Below, one piece after another: positions 1 to 8,164 of a DNA stretch of 64,000 nt. The DNA is from Streptococcus sp. 121. Lineage in GTDB: Bacteria > Bacillota > Bacilli > Lactobacillales > Streptococcaceae. Every line of letters begins with the position of its first letter. The stretch's first letter is position 1. The notes beneath the pieces were generated by a model that was not told the DNA's origin, did no database searches, and was given only the letters and a program-made list of their open reading frames with translations. Where the stretch lies: the NCBI RefSeq assembly GCF_016458205.1, contig NZ_JAEMED010000001.1, forward strand, positions 22,791 to 86,790, given 5' to 3'. The position numbers and the translations under genes are program-made.

Positions 1-663
1 GAAGTTGATTTGGACATTGGAAATCCAAGTAATCGGAAGGTTTTTCAGGTTATGATGGAGGTTTTGATTGACCCTAAAAGACCTGGTGATTTTAATCAAG
101 CTTTGATGGATTTGGGATCAGATATTGAAGCACCAGTTAATCCAAGACCAGAAGACAGTCCTGTTAAAGAATTTTCAGCAGCCTACAAACATGGAACCAT
201 GGACAAATATCCTATTAAAGCACCCAAGAAAAAACCAATTTCCATTTATTTGAAGGCCTTTGTTCTACAAAATCAAGAGGGAAAATTTCTTCTTGAAAAA
301 AATGACCATAGTAAACTTTTGGCAGGTTTTTGGCATTTCCCCTTGTTGGAAGTAGAAGAAGAACAAGAATTGAACTTATTCAATCCCGTATCTGAAGGAA
401 ATGACGTTTTAGATGCACGTACAAGACTGGAGGCTGATTATCCTTTCGCTATTGACTGGGAAGAGATCACTTTGCCACAAGTAAAACATGTCTTTAGCCA
501 CCGCAAATGGCATGTTGACATCCTGCTAGGTCACGTGCGAGGGAATCCAGACGTACCGGAAGGTAGCCTCTGGGTTTCTGCAGAGGATTTCAGTTCCTAT
601 CCCTTTGCGAGACCTCAGCAAAAAATTTGGGAAATAGTCGAAAGCAATCTCAAAGCAACATAA
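1..663 (+). CDS. mutY: A/G-specific adenine glycosylase, C-terminal part (cut by window edge)
   Basis: The reading frame is open from base 1, so the gene starts before the window. About 220 C-terminal residues are present. They hold the end of the glycosylase domain (a segment ALMDLGSDI followed by a proline-rich stretch) and then a NUDIX-like MutT-type domain with LLAGFWHFPL and VKHVFSHRKWH, which reads 8-oxoG opposite A. MutY removes adenine mispaired with 8-oxoguanine. The four cysteines that bind a [4Fe-4S] cluster in most MutY proteins should follow MDLG; none is present here (the usual CP becomes SP), so this looks like a cluster-less MutY. A terminator follows directly. Confidence 0.9.
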   Translation, partial: EVDLDIGNPSNRKVFQVMMEVLIDPKRPGDFNQALMDLGSDIEAPVNPRPEDSPVKEFSAAYKHGTMDKYPIKAPKKKPISIYLKAFVLQNQEGKFLLEKNDHSKLLAGFWHFPLLEVEEEQELNLFNPVSEGNDVLDARTRLEADYPFAIDWEEITLPQVKHVFSHRKWHVDILLGHVRGNPDVPEGSLWVSAEDFSSYPFARPQQKIWEIVESNLKAT

Positions 664-707
664 AAAGGGTTCCAAGTCCACATTAACTGTGGATTTGAAA
701 CTCTTTT
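664..707 (+). terminator. Intrinsic terminator after mutY
   Basis: A long hairpin with arms around AAGTCCACA and TGTGGATTT, flanked by matching A and T runs, directly follows the mutY stop and ends in a run of T. Confidence 0.75.
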
Positions 708-712
708 TCTTA

Positions 713-818
713 TATACTCTTTTAGTTTATCTTTTATTACTGAGTTAGCTCGTCTTGCCGTACTTTAGTACTGCCTGCGACTCGCTGCCTTGTACTAAAA
801 GCAAACTAAAAGACTATA
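713..818. repeat. 106-bp TA-flanked MITE (RUP-like), copy 1
   Basis: This element begins TATACTCTTTTAGTTT and ends in the near-perfect inverted repeat AAACTAAAAGACTATA. Five 106-bp copies occur in the window (713, 1794, 4876, 45991, 62594) plus two longer relatives. The right end reaches into the peptidase gene: the last leucine codon and the TAG stop of that gene are made of element sequence. The TA ends and size resemble the pneumococcal RUP repeat, which is thought to be moved by an IS630-type transposase. Confidence 0.85.
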
Positions 819-1656
819 GCATTTTCCCGTGAACATCCCAACCTTTTTCTTCTGTTTCCTTAATTGCTTGGATACGACGGAAACCCACGGCATGGTCAGC
901 CATGAAATTGGAGTATTTGAGCCAGAATCCGTCTTTATGATTATCGACTGATCGGATGAACTCATCAAAATCCACTTTTGAATACAGATTTTTACCCGCT
1001 GAGAGAACCATCATGGAACGCTTACCTTCAGGTGCATAGTAGTAACCACATCGGTCAGCTGTCCATTCTTGGGCACGTGTGAGAGATTTCTCTAAGAAGA
1101 GCATTTTAGCTACAGGTTGAAGAATAGTCCGCCAAGCAGAGACGTGCCCACATTTGATATGTCCAAGTTCATGTGCAAGAATAAAGGCAATGCCTTCAAA
1201 ATCATTTTCTTTATAAGCGATGTCCATTAAATCAGAATAAAGGACTACGTAGCCTTTGTGAAGTTGGCATTTGGATGCAAAAGCATTCAAGGTTCCGTCA
1301 CCATTTTTAAGGTAAAGACGCGGAATTTCTGCCATGACACCTTTTCCATTTCCAAAGCCCATTTCTTTTGCTAATCCAACATAGACTTGGTAGATTTCAG
1401 GAAATTGCTTTTCAGTAATTTCAACACCATTGGTAATTTCTTTCCAATAATGGTGTCTGAAAATGACAATGACCGCTAAAAATGGGGATAGCGCACCAAT
1501 TAAAATAGGCACGGCCCAATCTTCCAGTGGTGATTCTAGGACAAAAACACTCACGAATACAGCTATCCAAGCAAGGATAGTCAGTACGATACATAAGACA
1601 ATCATCGGCATTTCCGCTCGATGACGAAGCTCTTTAACAGTTATATTTGGTTTCAT
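814..1656 (-). CDS. M48-family membrane zinc metallopeptidase
   Basis: The product has 280 residues. Two hydrophobic segments lie near the N-terminus (about 20-40 and 48-66), followed by a cytosolic or membrane-facing catalytic domain with the zinc motif HELGH (in FILAHELGHIKCGH) and a downstream EWTADRCG that supplies the third ligand. This is the HtpX/Ste24-like M48 layout; the substrate cannot be told from sequence. GGAGGG lies just before the ATG. The final codon and stop come from the inverted repeat of the adjoining MITE, so the native C-terminus may have been changed by the insertion. Same-orientation MITE copies flank the gene on both sides. Confidence 0.8.
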   Translation of the reverse strand: MKPNITVKELRHRAEMPMIVLCIVLTILAWIAVFVSVFVLESPLEDWAVPILIGALSPFLAVIVIFRHHYWKEITNGVEITEKQFPEIYQVYVGLAKEMGFGNGKGVMAEIPRLYLKNGDGTLNAFASKCQLHKGYVVLYSDLMDIAYKENDFEGIAFILAHELGHIKCGHVSAWRTILQPVAKMLFLEKSLTRAQEWTADRCGYYYAPEGKRSMMVLSAGKNLYSKVDFDEFIRSVDNHKDGFWLKYSNFMADHAVGFRRIQAIKETEEKGWDVHGKML

Positions 1657-1673
1657 ATTTCCCTCCGTTCCCT

Positions 1674-1702
1674 ACTATACAAGAAAAGATTAAAATCGTC
1701 AA
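1674..1702 (-). promoter_or_regulatory. Promoter of the M48 peptidase gene
   Basis: On the minus strand TTGACG and TATAGT are separated by exactly 17 bases, and the start codon follows about 18 bases after the -10 box. Confidence 0.7.
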
Positions 1703-1793
1703 TTCTGTTTTTTTTGAATTTTACGGAAATAGATCATTCGAAAGTGATAATCTCTTAAGTGAATCGACTATGAAAATGTCCTCTATGTTACTA

Positions 1794-1899
1794 TATACTT
1801 TTTTAGTTTATCTTTTATTACTGTGTTAGCTCGTCTTGCCGTACTTTAGTACTGCCTGCGACTCGCTGCCTTATACTAAAAGCAAACTAAAAGACTATA
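1794..1899. repeat. 106-bp MITE, copy 2
   Basis: Nearly identical to copy 1 and in the same orientation, with TATACTT at the left and GACTATA at the right. It lies between the M48 promoter and the pgm terminator in a stretch with no gene. Confidence 0.85.
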
Positions 1900-1950
1900 A
1901 AAAACGAGCTGCTGTAAAATTAGAGATATTCTTACGTCATGTAAGCAAGA

Positions 1951-1985
1951 AAAAGCCCTTGGAGTGTAAACACTCTAGGGCTTTT
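1951..1985 (-). terminator. Terminator after pgm
   Basis: The arms AAAAGCCCTtGGAGTG and CACTCTAGGGCTTTT form a strong hairpin with a four-base loop just downstream of the leftward pgm stop. Confidence 0.85.
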
Positions 1986-1989
1986 AAGC

Positions 1990-3708
1990 TTATTTAATAA
2001 AAGCGTTAATCTCAGCTTCAATAGCAGTGATTTTTGCTTCAGCGTCTTCATTGGATTGGCCAACGACTGCTAGGTAGAATTTAATTTTTGGTTCGGTACC
2101 TGAAGGGCGAACTGCAATCCAAGATCCGTCTTCCAAGGTATATTTGAGAACATCACTTGGAGGTGTTGTAAGAGCAGTAACTTGACCTTGTGCATCTATT
2201 GCGGTTAATTCTTTGAAGTCTTCGGTTAGAACAACTGGGCTTTGGTTGAAGCTGTTTGGAGCTTGTTCACGGAATTTACCCATGATGGCTTTAATGTGAG
2301 CAGCTCCGTCGACACCAGAAAGGGTAACAGAGATTGTTTTCTCAGCATAGTAGCCGTATTCTTTGTAGATTTCTTCGATTCCATCTGCTAGGGTTAAGCC
2401 ACGGGAACGGAAGTAGGCAGCGATTTCAGCTACGATGAGAACAGCTTGAATGGCATCTTTATCACGAACAAACGGTTTGATGAGGTAACCGAAGCTTTCT
2501 TCAAATCCAAAGAGGTAGGTGTGGCTACCAGTATCTTCAAATTCTTGAATCTTTTCAGCAATAAATTTGAATCCGGTCAAGACATTGAACATGGTAGCGC
2601 CATAGCTTTCGGCAATTTTTGTCACCAAGTCTGTGGACACAATGGATTTAGCCAAGGCGGCATTGCTTGGAAGGGTGCCAGCAGATTTGTGCGCTTCCAA
2701 GATATATTTAGCGATGAGGGCACCGATTTGGTTACCAGAAAGGTTTTTATAGGAACCGTCCGCTTGCAAGACTTCAACACCAAGACGGTCTGCATCTGGG
2801 TCTGTTGCAATCAATACATCCGCACCCACTTCACGTCCCAATTCTTCCGCCAGGGCAAAGGCTGCTTGACTTTCAGGGTTTGGAGATTTAACAGTAGAGA
2901 AGTCTGGGTCAGCTGTTAGCTGGCTTTCAACTAATTGTACGGAATCAAATCCTGCTTGGGCAAGGGCCCGACGAGCCAACATTTCACCAGTTCCGTGAAG
3001 TGGGGTATAGACTATCTTCATGTCTTTACCATACTCTTCAATCAATTTAGGATTGATGGTAACTGTTTGAACTTCCTTGAGGTATTCTGCATCGACTGCT
3101 TCCCCAATAATTTCAATGAGATTGCTTTCTTGAGCAGCTTCTGCATCTGCAACTTCAATGCTAAACGGATCTGAGATTTCACGGATGAAATCGGTCAGGG
3201 CATCTGCATCTGCTGGTGGCATTTGTCCACCATCTTCTCCATATACCTTGTAACCGTTGAAAGGTGCAGGGTTGTGTGATGCGGTGATCATGATACCCGC
3301 AAAGGCGTTGAGGTGGCGAACTGCGAAGGACAATTCCGGAGTTGGACGAAGGCTTTCAAAAACATAAGATTTGATGCCATGCTGGGCCAGAACAGCGGCA
3401 GATTCCATCGCAAACTCAGGAGAGAAGTGACGGCTATCATAGGCAATGGCTACACCACGCGCCTTGAATTCTTCCCCTTTGCTTTCAATCAGACGAGCTA
3501 AACCTTCTGTTGCCTGACGCACAACAAAGATATTGATGCGGTTCGTACCAGCTCCGATAATACCACGCATACCCGCAGTACCGAACTCTAGATTGGTATA
3601 AAAGGCATCTTCTTTTTGCTTGTCATCCATAGCTTCCAATTCTTCGCGGAGGTAAGCTGGAAGGTTTTCTTGTTCAAGCCAGTTTTGGTAAGATTCTAAA
3701 TAGGTCAT
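1990..3708 (-). CDS. pgmA: Phosphoglucomutase / phosphomannomutase
   Basis: 572 residues, the usual length for the alpha-D-phosphohexomutase family. It interconverts glucose-1-phosphate and glucose-6-phosphate and so feeds UDP-glucose and capsule or cell-wall sugar synthesis. Visible motifs are the phosphoserine loop TASHNP, the metal loop DPDADRLG, the sugar-binding GFEESFGYL and the phosphate-binding RPSGTEPKIKFY near the C-terminus. It has its own promoter, placed over the end of the ECF gene, with a cre-like sequence just after the -10, suggesting carbon-catabolite control. A strong terminator follows. Confidence 0.95.
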   Translation of the reverse strand: MTYLESYQNWLEQENLPAYLREELEAMDDKQKEDAFYTNLEFGTAGMRGIIGAGTNRINIFVVRQATEGLARLIESKGEEFKARGVAIAYDSRHFSPEFAMESAAVLAQHGIKSYVFESLRPTPELSFAVRHLNAFAGIMITASHNPAPFNGYKVYGEDGGQMPPADADALTDFIREISDPFSIEVADAEAAQESNLIEIIGEAVDAEYLKEVQTVTINPKLIEEYGKDMKIVYTPLHGTGEMLARRALAQAGFDSVQLVESQLTADPDFSTVKSPNPESQAAFALAEELGREVGADVLIATDPDADRLGVEVLQADGSYKNLSGNQIGALIAKYILEAHKSAGTLPSNAALAKSIVSTDLVTKIAESYGATMFNVLTGFKFIAEKIQEFEDTGSHTYLFGFEESFGYLIKPFVRDKDAIQAVLIVAEIAAYFRSRGLTLADGIEEIYKEYGYYAEKTISVTLSGVDGAAHIKAIMGKFREQAPNSFNQSPVVLTEDFKELTAIDAQGQVTALTTPPSDVLKYTLEDGSWIAVRPSGTEPKIKFYLAVVGQSNEDAEAKITAIEAEINAFIK

Positions 3709-3732
3709 ACTATAATCTCCTTTTGTTATATT

Positions 3733-3774
3733 CGGAATCGCTTACATTATAGCACTTTTTTAATTTTTTTTCAA
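3733..3774 (-). promoter_or_regulatory. pgm promoter with cre-like site
   Basis: On the minus strand TTGAAA and TATAAT are 17 bases apart. The 15 bases ATGTAAGCGATTCCG, starting at the end of the -10, match the CcpA cre consensus (WTGNAARCGNWWWCA) at 13 of 15 positions. CcpA bound there would be expected to block RNA polymerase. Confidence 0.6.
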
Positions 3775-4323
3775 AATAGGAAAAGCAGCTGCTGTGATAA
3801 ATCCTGCTAGTGCCATTTCCGCTAAAGAGTTGGTTGTGAGAATGGCGGCTAAGAAAGTTTGCAAGTTCCCTTGGTAAATTGACGGAAATAGCAAGAAAAT
3901 TCCTGAAAGTACAAAGAAGGTATTGGTTAAGGAACCAAGAACACCCGCTAGCCCCAATCCCAAACGGTTGGGAATCCAGCGATAGATAAAGGAAGGGAAG
4001 AGACCAATCAGGATGCGAGGGACAAAAGCAATCATCAAAGATGCCCAGCTTCCATTCTCAACAAAAGGGGTAAAGAGATAACTTGTGGGTTGAATAAAGA
4101 GGGTATTGTTGATCATGGAGATAAGGCCCATAAAAAATCCAAGAATCATTCCGGTTTTAGGACCATAGCGAATGGAACCGATAATGACAGGGATATGAAT
4201 CAAGGTCGGGCGGATGACAAAGGGTAGGATACTGAAGATAAGCCCGCTGAGCCATTGAATCACCAGCATGGCAGCTAGGAAAATGGCGAGAACGGCAGTT
4301 GTATTTGATCTACGCAAGGTCAA
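3760..4323 (-). CDS. ECF transporter substrate-binding (S) component, pantothenate-type by context
   Basis: 187 residues, almost entirely hydrophobic, with about six membrane segments, the size and character of ECF S components. These capture a vitamin and hand it to a shared energising module encoded elsewhere. It overlaps coaC by 14 bases and is read after it. Since CoaB and CoaC use phosphopantothenate, pantothenate is the likely cargo. That substrate call is inference from neighbours; no binding residues prove it. Confidence 0.65.
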   Translation of the reverse strand: MTLRRSNTTAVLAIFLAAMLVIQWLSGLIFSILPFVIRPTLIHIPVIIGSIRYGPKTGMILGFFMGLISMINNTLFIQPTSYLFTPFVENGSWASLMIAFVPRILIGLFPSFIYRWIPNRLGLGLAGVLGSLTNTFFVLSGIFLLFPSIYQGNLQTFLAAILTTNSLAEMALAGFITAAAFPILKKN

Positions 4324-4855
4324 GAATCTCCTTTACACTTTCTAAAATAGCTGGAATTTCGGCCAGAGCACCGACACCGCGATCTCCACAGGCTAGAATA
4401 GATTCCCGAGGTGAGACAAGTTGATAACCGTAGTCACGTAAGGTCTCGAGGTTCTTTTGGGTTGCCGGATGCAGATACATATTGGTGTTCATAGCCGGAG
4501 CCAGCAATTTTGGAGTCGAAGTCGGCAAAGCTAGGGCAGTAGCCGTTACAATGTTATCTGCAAGACCATTGGCTAATTTAGCCAGAGTATTGGCTGAAGC
4601 AGGTGCAACAAGGAATAGGTCCGTTTCCTTAGCTAACTGAATATGATTGACCTTGGCTGGATCTGGTTCCTCCATGGTGTCCAAATGGACACGATTTTTG
4701 GAAAGAACTTGCAGGGTTAGGGGAGTGATAAAGGCTTGTGCAGATTCAGTCATCAGCACATGAACCTGGTGACCATATTTGCCTAATTGACTAACTAAAT
4801 CAGCGGCTTTATAGGCGGAGATGCTGCCGGTCACGGCTAGAGTTATGGTGGCCAT
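4310..4855 (-). CDS. coaC: Phosphopantothenoylcysteine decarboxylase
   Basis: 181 residues, a stand-alone CoaC flavoprotein that decarboxylates 4'-phosphopantothenoylcysteine in coenzyme A synthesis. The sequence shows VTGSISAYKA at the N-terminus (FMN-binding), the catalytic histidine in NHIQL, the PAMNTNMY clamp and the ACGD reductive cysteine motif. In streptococci coaB and coaC are separate genes rather than a fused coaBC. Here a MITE and a second repeat lie between them. Confidence 0.92.
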   Translation of the reverse strand: MATITLAVTGSISAYKAADLVSQLGKYGHQVHVLMTESAQAFITPLTLQVLSKNRVHLDTMEEPDPAKVNHIQLAKETDLFLVAPASANTLAKLANGLADNIVTATALALPTSTPKLLAPAMNTNMYLHPATQKNLETLRDYGYQLVSPRESILACGDRGVGALAEIPAILESVKEILDLA

Positions 4856-4875
4856 GGTTAGGAATCCTTTCTAAT

Positions 4876-4981
4876 ATATTCTTTTAGTTTATCTTTTGTT
4901 ACTGTGTTAACTCGTCTTGCCGTACTTCAGTACTGTCTACGACTTGTTTCCTTGTACTAAAAGTAAACTAAAAGACTATAA
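4876..4981. repeat. 106-bp MITE, copy 3
   Basis: Same orientation as copies 1 and 2 but with several base changes (for example TACTTCAGTACTGTCTACGA in the middle). It sits in the coaB-coaC gap, directly beside a different structured repeat, so it may affect cotranscription of the two genes. Confidence 0.8.
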
Positions 4982-4992
4982 TTTTCATTGAC

Positions 4993-5152
4993 TTTCAAAA
5001 TCAAACATTGTCAAGCCTCTTCGATGAACTTTTTGAGTGCGTGCCTTGCACGCCTTATCGATAATATTCAACAGGTCTCCCAGACCAGTTAAACGAACTT
5101 CATTGGCTTTCTCGTCATTTTTTTTAAAATTCGTCAAGTGTTCTGATTTTGA
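4993..5152. repeat. Second repeat family (about 160 bp, inverted ends), copy A
   Basis: This stretch is clearly related to 29077-29239. Both begin with TTTCAAAATC and end with its approximate inverse (GATTTTGAA here). Both contain the inner hairpins GCGTGcCTTGCACGC-like and AACAGGTCT/AGACC-GTT. It is unrelated to the 106-bp MITE. Its right end supplies the last codons and stop of coaB. Confidence 0.7.
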
Positions 5153-5835
5153 ATGTTGTTAAGTATGAAATCAAGTAGTTTCTGAGCGATTTCTTGCTTG
5201 GTTTTGGCTTGCTCAATGGAATCAGGCCCCACTAAAAAGGCTGGGTGCTGGTCTTGGTCAATCTGGGAAAGATCGTTGGCGACAATCAAGTCGGCTCGGT
5301 TTTTCTCCAAGGAGGCCCGTGCCACAGAAATCAGTTCCTCTGGATTGACAGAAACCAGTAGTTTGAAACCGATCAAGCGTAGGTCGGGATTCCAGTCCTT
5401 TACTGTTTGAATGAGTTTAGGCGTTTTCTCCAAGAAAATCACTTGATGGTTAGCTTCGGATGAATGTTTTCCCTCTTTTTGGTCTGACTCCAAAAAACGT
5501 TGAAGATTAGCTGCTTCTTGAATTTTTTCCAAAGGGACCATCTGCAGAGGACGATAGTCTGAAACAGCCATGCTATGAATAAGAACCTGATGCCGTGGAA
5601 CCTGGTCTTGAAGGGCTCCTTCTAGGTCCTTGGTTGTTTGAATAAGAATTTGCTGGAGCTTTGGATGTGCTGAAGGCTTGACAGCGTTTTGCGTTGTTAG
5701 TAACGTTACTGAAAAACCAGCTTCCAAAAAAGCTTGGGCAATCTGAGCCCCTAGGCGACCAGTCGATTGATTGGTAATGGCCCGAACCTGATCGATAGGC
5801 TCGCTCGTTCCGCCGGATGTGATTAAAATTTTCAT
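5134..5835 (-). CDS. coaB: Phosphopantothenate-cysteine ligase
   Basis: 233 residues from the ATG that begins MKILITSGGTSEPIDQ; an upstream in-frame ATG adds five residues without conservation. CoaB joins cysteine to 4'-phosphopantothenate using a nucleotide triphosphate. The hallmark N-terminal segment GGTSEPIDQVRAITNQSTGRLG-type and the conserved AND in VANDLSQI are present. The last six codons and stop lie inside a dispersed repeat, so the extreme C-terminus is probably repeat-derived. It is divergent from fhs with a shared, symmetric promoter region. Confidence 0.9.
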   Translation of the reverse strand: MKILITSGGTSEPIDQVRAITNQSTGRLGAQIAQAFLEAGFSVTLLTTQNAVKPSAHPKLQQILIQTTKDLEGALQDQVPRHQVLIHSMAVSDYRPLQMVPLEKIQEAANLQRFLESDQKEGKHSSEANHQVIFLEKTPKLIQTVKDWNPDLRLIGFKLLVSVNPEELISVARASLEKNRADLIVANDLSQIDQDQHPAFLVGPDSIEQAKTKQEIAQKLLDFILNNIQNQNT

Positions 5836-5838
5836 ATG

Positions 5839-5868
5839 CTCATTATACACCTTTTACTGTATAATGAG
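5839..5868. promoter_or_regulatory. Symmetric divergent promoter region, coaB / fhs
   Basis: CTCATTATAC and GTATAATGAG form a perfect 10-base inverted repeat with a 10-base spacer. Each arm contains a TATAAT -10 box, one for each strand, so the two genes seem to have mirror-image overlapping promoters. The -35 boxes are weak. An unknown dimeric regulator could use the symmetry. Confidence 0.55.
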
Positions 5869-5889
5869 GAGTGAAGAGGAGGATTGCTC

Positions 5890-7557
5890 ATGAAAACGGA
5901 TATTCAAATTGCACAAGAAAGTTTCTTGAAACCGATCACAGAGATTGCAGCTAGCCTAGGTTTAGAGACTCAATCAATTGAACAATATGGTCCCTATAAG
6001 GGAAAAATTTCCTATGAAACACTTTCCCGTTTGAAAAAAGAAAAGGCTGGTAAATTGATACTGGTGACAGCCATCAATCCGACTCCAGCTGGAGAAGGGA
6101 AATCAACTGTAACCATTGGACTGGCAGATAGCCTGACAGCTGCTGGTCATAAAACCATGATTGCACTCCGAGAGCCGTCCCTCGGTCCAGTCATGGGCTT
6201 GAAAGGAGGAGCAGCGGGTGGGGGATACGCTCAAGTATTACCCATGGAGGATATTAACCTCCATTTCACGGGGGATATGCATGCCTTGACTTCTGCCCAT
6301 AATACCTTATCAGCTCTGATTGATAACCACCTTCATCAGGGGAATGACTTAGACTTGGATCCAAGTCGCATTGTTTGGAAGCGTGTCCTAGATATCAATG
6401 ATCGGAGCTTGCGTCAGATTGTGATTGGACTGGGAGGTCCTATCAATGGCCAGCCAAGAGAAGATGGCTTTGACATTACCGTTGCCAGTGAGATGATGGC
6501 CATTCTTTGTTTGGCGCGTGATCTTCAAGATTTGGAACAGCGATTAGCCAATATTTTAATTGGTTATAAACGAGACGGGAGTCCTGTCTTTGTGAAGGAT
6601 TTGGGGGTTGAAGGGGCTTTAACCCTTTTGCTAAAGGACGCTTTAAAGCCAAATTTGGTCCAAACCATTTATGGCACTCCAGCTCTGGTTCATGGAGGTC
6701 CTTTCGCCAATATTGCCCACGGATGTAATTCGGTGGTGGCTACGGAAACTGCCCTGTCTTTGGCGGATATTACTGTAACAGAAGCTGGATTTGGAGCTGA
6801 TTTAGGGGCTGAAAAATTCTTAGACATCAAGGTTCCCCATCTACGGAAGGCTCCAGATGCGATTGTGGTTGTTGCTACCATTCGGGCCCTTAAGATGCAT
6901 GGTGGTCTATCTAAACAGAAATTGACCCAGGAAGATTTGCCAGCCCTGAAAGCAGGATTTGCCAATCTCCAGCATCACGTTCAGACGCTGGCCTCAACTA
7001 GGAAACCTGTTGTTGTTGCTCTCAATCGCTTCTCTGGAGATACCAATGCAGAGTTGGATCTAATGAGGCGCCTTTGCCTAGAAGCCTCCATCCCTCTTGC
7101 CCTCACAGAAGTTTGGGAAAAAGGGCCTCAAGGAGGCCAAGAGTTGGTTGAAGTCCTTTTACCTTACTTGTCAGAAGAAAGGAGCTTTACCCCTTATTAC
7201 GACCGTCAGGGAAGTTTTATGGAAAAAATTGAATCGTTAGTTCAAAAGGCTTATGGAGCACAAGGTGTGGACCTAGCTCCTAAAGCGGTCAAGCAACTGA
7301 AGGAATTCCAGCTTCAGGGCTGGGATCACTTCCCTATTTGCATGGCTAAAACACCTTATTCCCTATCAGATGATCCAAGCCTAGGAGGACGACCTCAAGA
7401 CTTCCGAATTACCATCCGTGAATTTCAGGTCCGTCACGGTGCAGGATTTATCGTGGCCTTGGCTGGAAGTGTCTTAACGATGCCAGGCCTACCTAAGCAG
7501 CCAGCAGCATTGAAAATGGGCTTGGATGAGGACGGTAACGTTTTCGGTCTTTTCTAG
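5890..7557 (+). CDS. fhs: Formate-tetrahydrofolate ligase
   Basis: 555 residues, the standard length. It makes 10-formyl-tetrahydrofolate from formate, ATP and tetrahydrofolate for purine synthesis and initiator-tRNA formylation. The P-loop [18 protein letters not shown](L)KGGAAGGG and the C-terminal [17 protein letters not shown] are typical. The ATG at 5890 is chosen over the in-frame TTG six bases upstream because it is correctly spaced from AGAGGAGG. No ZTP or THF riboswitch was recognised upstream. Confidence 0.95.
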   Translation: MKTDIQIAQESFLKPITEIAASLGLETQSIEQYGPYKGKISYETLSRLKKEKAGKLILVTAINPTPAGEGKSTVTIGLADSLTAAGHKTMIALREPSLGPVMGLKGGAAGGGYAQVLPMEDINLHFTGDMHALTSAHNTLSALIDNHLHQGNDLDLDPSRIVWKRVLDINDRSLRQIVIGLGGPINGQPREDGFDITVASEMMAILCLARDLQDLEQRLANILIGYKRDGSPVFVKDLGVEGALTLLLKDALKPNLVQTIYGTPALVHGGPFANIAHGCNSVVATETALSLADITVTEAGFGADLGAEKFLDIKVPHLRKAPDAIVVVATIRALKMHGGLSKQKLTQEDLPALKAGFANLQHHVQTLASTRKPVVVALNRFSGDTNAELDLMRRLCLEASIPLALTEVWEKGPQGGQELVEVLLPYLSEERSFTPYYDRQGSFMEKIESLVQKAYGAQGVDLAPKAVKQLKEFQLQGWDHFPICMAKTPYSLSDDPSLGGRPQDFRITIREFQVRHGAGFIVALAGSVLTMPGLPKQPAALKMGLDEDGNVFGLF

Positions 7558-7561
7558 AAAG

Positions 7562-7590
7562 TTGACAAAACGGTTTCAATTTGCTAGAAT
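7562..7590 (+). promoter_or_regulatory. Strong promoter of the leader RNA / ATP-cone gene
   Basis: A consensus TTGACA and TAGAAT separated by 17 bases lie just after the fhs stop. Transcription would start near 7597 and pass through the structured leader. Confidence 0.8.
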
Positions 7591-7596
7591 GAAACC

Positions 7597-7745
7597 ATGC
7601 GATGAGTCGATTTGTAACGGTAACGTTGCACATTGAAGCAGAGGAGGTCATATCGCAGGAGCGGACCTTGATGAGTTGTGTGAACCGGCTCATCACACGG
7701 AAGTGCCTTTCGGATCCCTCCTCTTTTTGAGTGAGGGATTTTTTG
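7597..7745 (+). ncRNA. Structured leader with terminator/antiterminator: candidate riboswitch, class unknown
   Basis: About 150 bases before the ATP-cone gene can fold into several elements: an outer stem TGCGAT/ATCGCA, a 7-bp hairpin TGTAACG-GTAA-CGTTGCA with a GNRA-type loop, and two competing hairpins (GATGAG with CTCATC, GTGTGA with TCACAC). An intrinsic terminator ATCCCTC/GAGGGAT with a T run follows (7714-7744). The 5' element AGAGGAGG can pair with CCTCCTCT inside the terminator and would act as antiterminator. This is attenuator architecture. The hexaloops found in the eut leaders are not evident, and I could not match it to a riboswitch class I know. Confidence 0.5.
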
Positions 7746-7765
7746 TAAGGAAATGGAGGAATCAT

Positions 7766-8104
7766 ATGCAAGTCATTAAACGTGATGGACAAGTAACCGA
7801 ATTTAACCCAGAGAAAATCTACCAGGCTATCTTAAAAGCAGCCCAATCTGTTTTTGTCTTGGACGACTCTTTGCGGCAAAATTTAGCACAGGTAACCAAG
7901 AAAGTGGTTATGGATTTGGAAGAAGCCAAGGTTGAAAAAGCAACGATTAGTATGATTCAGTCCATGGTTGAAAATCGTCTTTTAGATGCAGGTTACATTA
8001 ACATTGCTGAGCATTATATTTCCTACCGATTGCAGCGGGATTTAGAGCGAAATGGCTATGAAGACCGCATCAGTGTGCACCTTAAATTTGAACAATTAAA
8101 ATAA
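7766..8104 (+). CDS. Stand-alone ATP-cone domain protein
   Basis: 112 residues. The N-terminal MQVIKRDGQVTEFNPEKIYQAI and the rest match the ATP-cone domain, the nucleotide-sensing module found at the N-terminus of ribonucleotide reductases and in the repressor NrdR. Here it stands alone: there is no zinc-ribbon DNA-binding part and no reductase. It may be a nucleotide-sensing partner of another protein, but its job is unknown. The ATG at 7766 follows AATGGAGGAA. It has its own promoter and a terminator-bearing leader, and sits directly before eutP. Confidence 0.75.
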   Translation: MQVIKRDGQVTEFNPEKIYQAILKAAQSVFVLDDSLRQNLAQVTKKVVMDLEEAKVEKATISMIQSMVENRLLDAGYINIAEHYISYRLQRDLERNGYEDRISVHLKFEQLK

Positions 8105-8110
8105 AAGGAC

Positions 8111-8139
8111 TTGATTTCTAGCAGTTATTAGCGTAAAAT
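8111..8139 (+). promoter_or_regulatory. eutP promoter
   Basis: TTGATT and TAAAAT are separated by 17 bases immediately after the ATP-cone stop. Initiation near 8146 would place the paired hairpins and terminator in the leader. Confidence 0.65.
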
Positions 8140-8164
8140 GAAATTGCTTACATAGAATAAACCA

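Noticed and set aside
7597..7745. Reading the ATP-cone leader as a THF, ZTP or eut-type hexaloop leader
   Set aside because: None of the conserved cores of THF or ZTP riboswitches as I know them could be placed. The one six-base loop (ACCGGC) lacks A2 and does not overlap the terminator.
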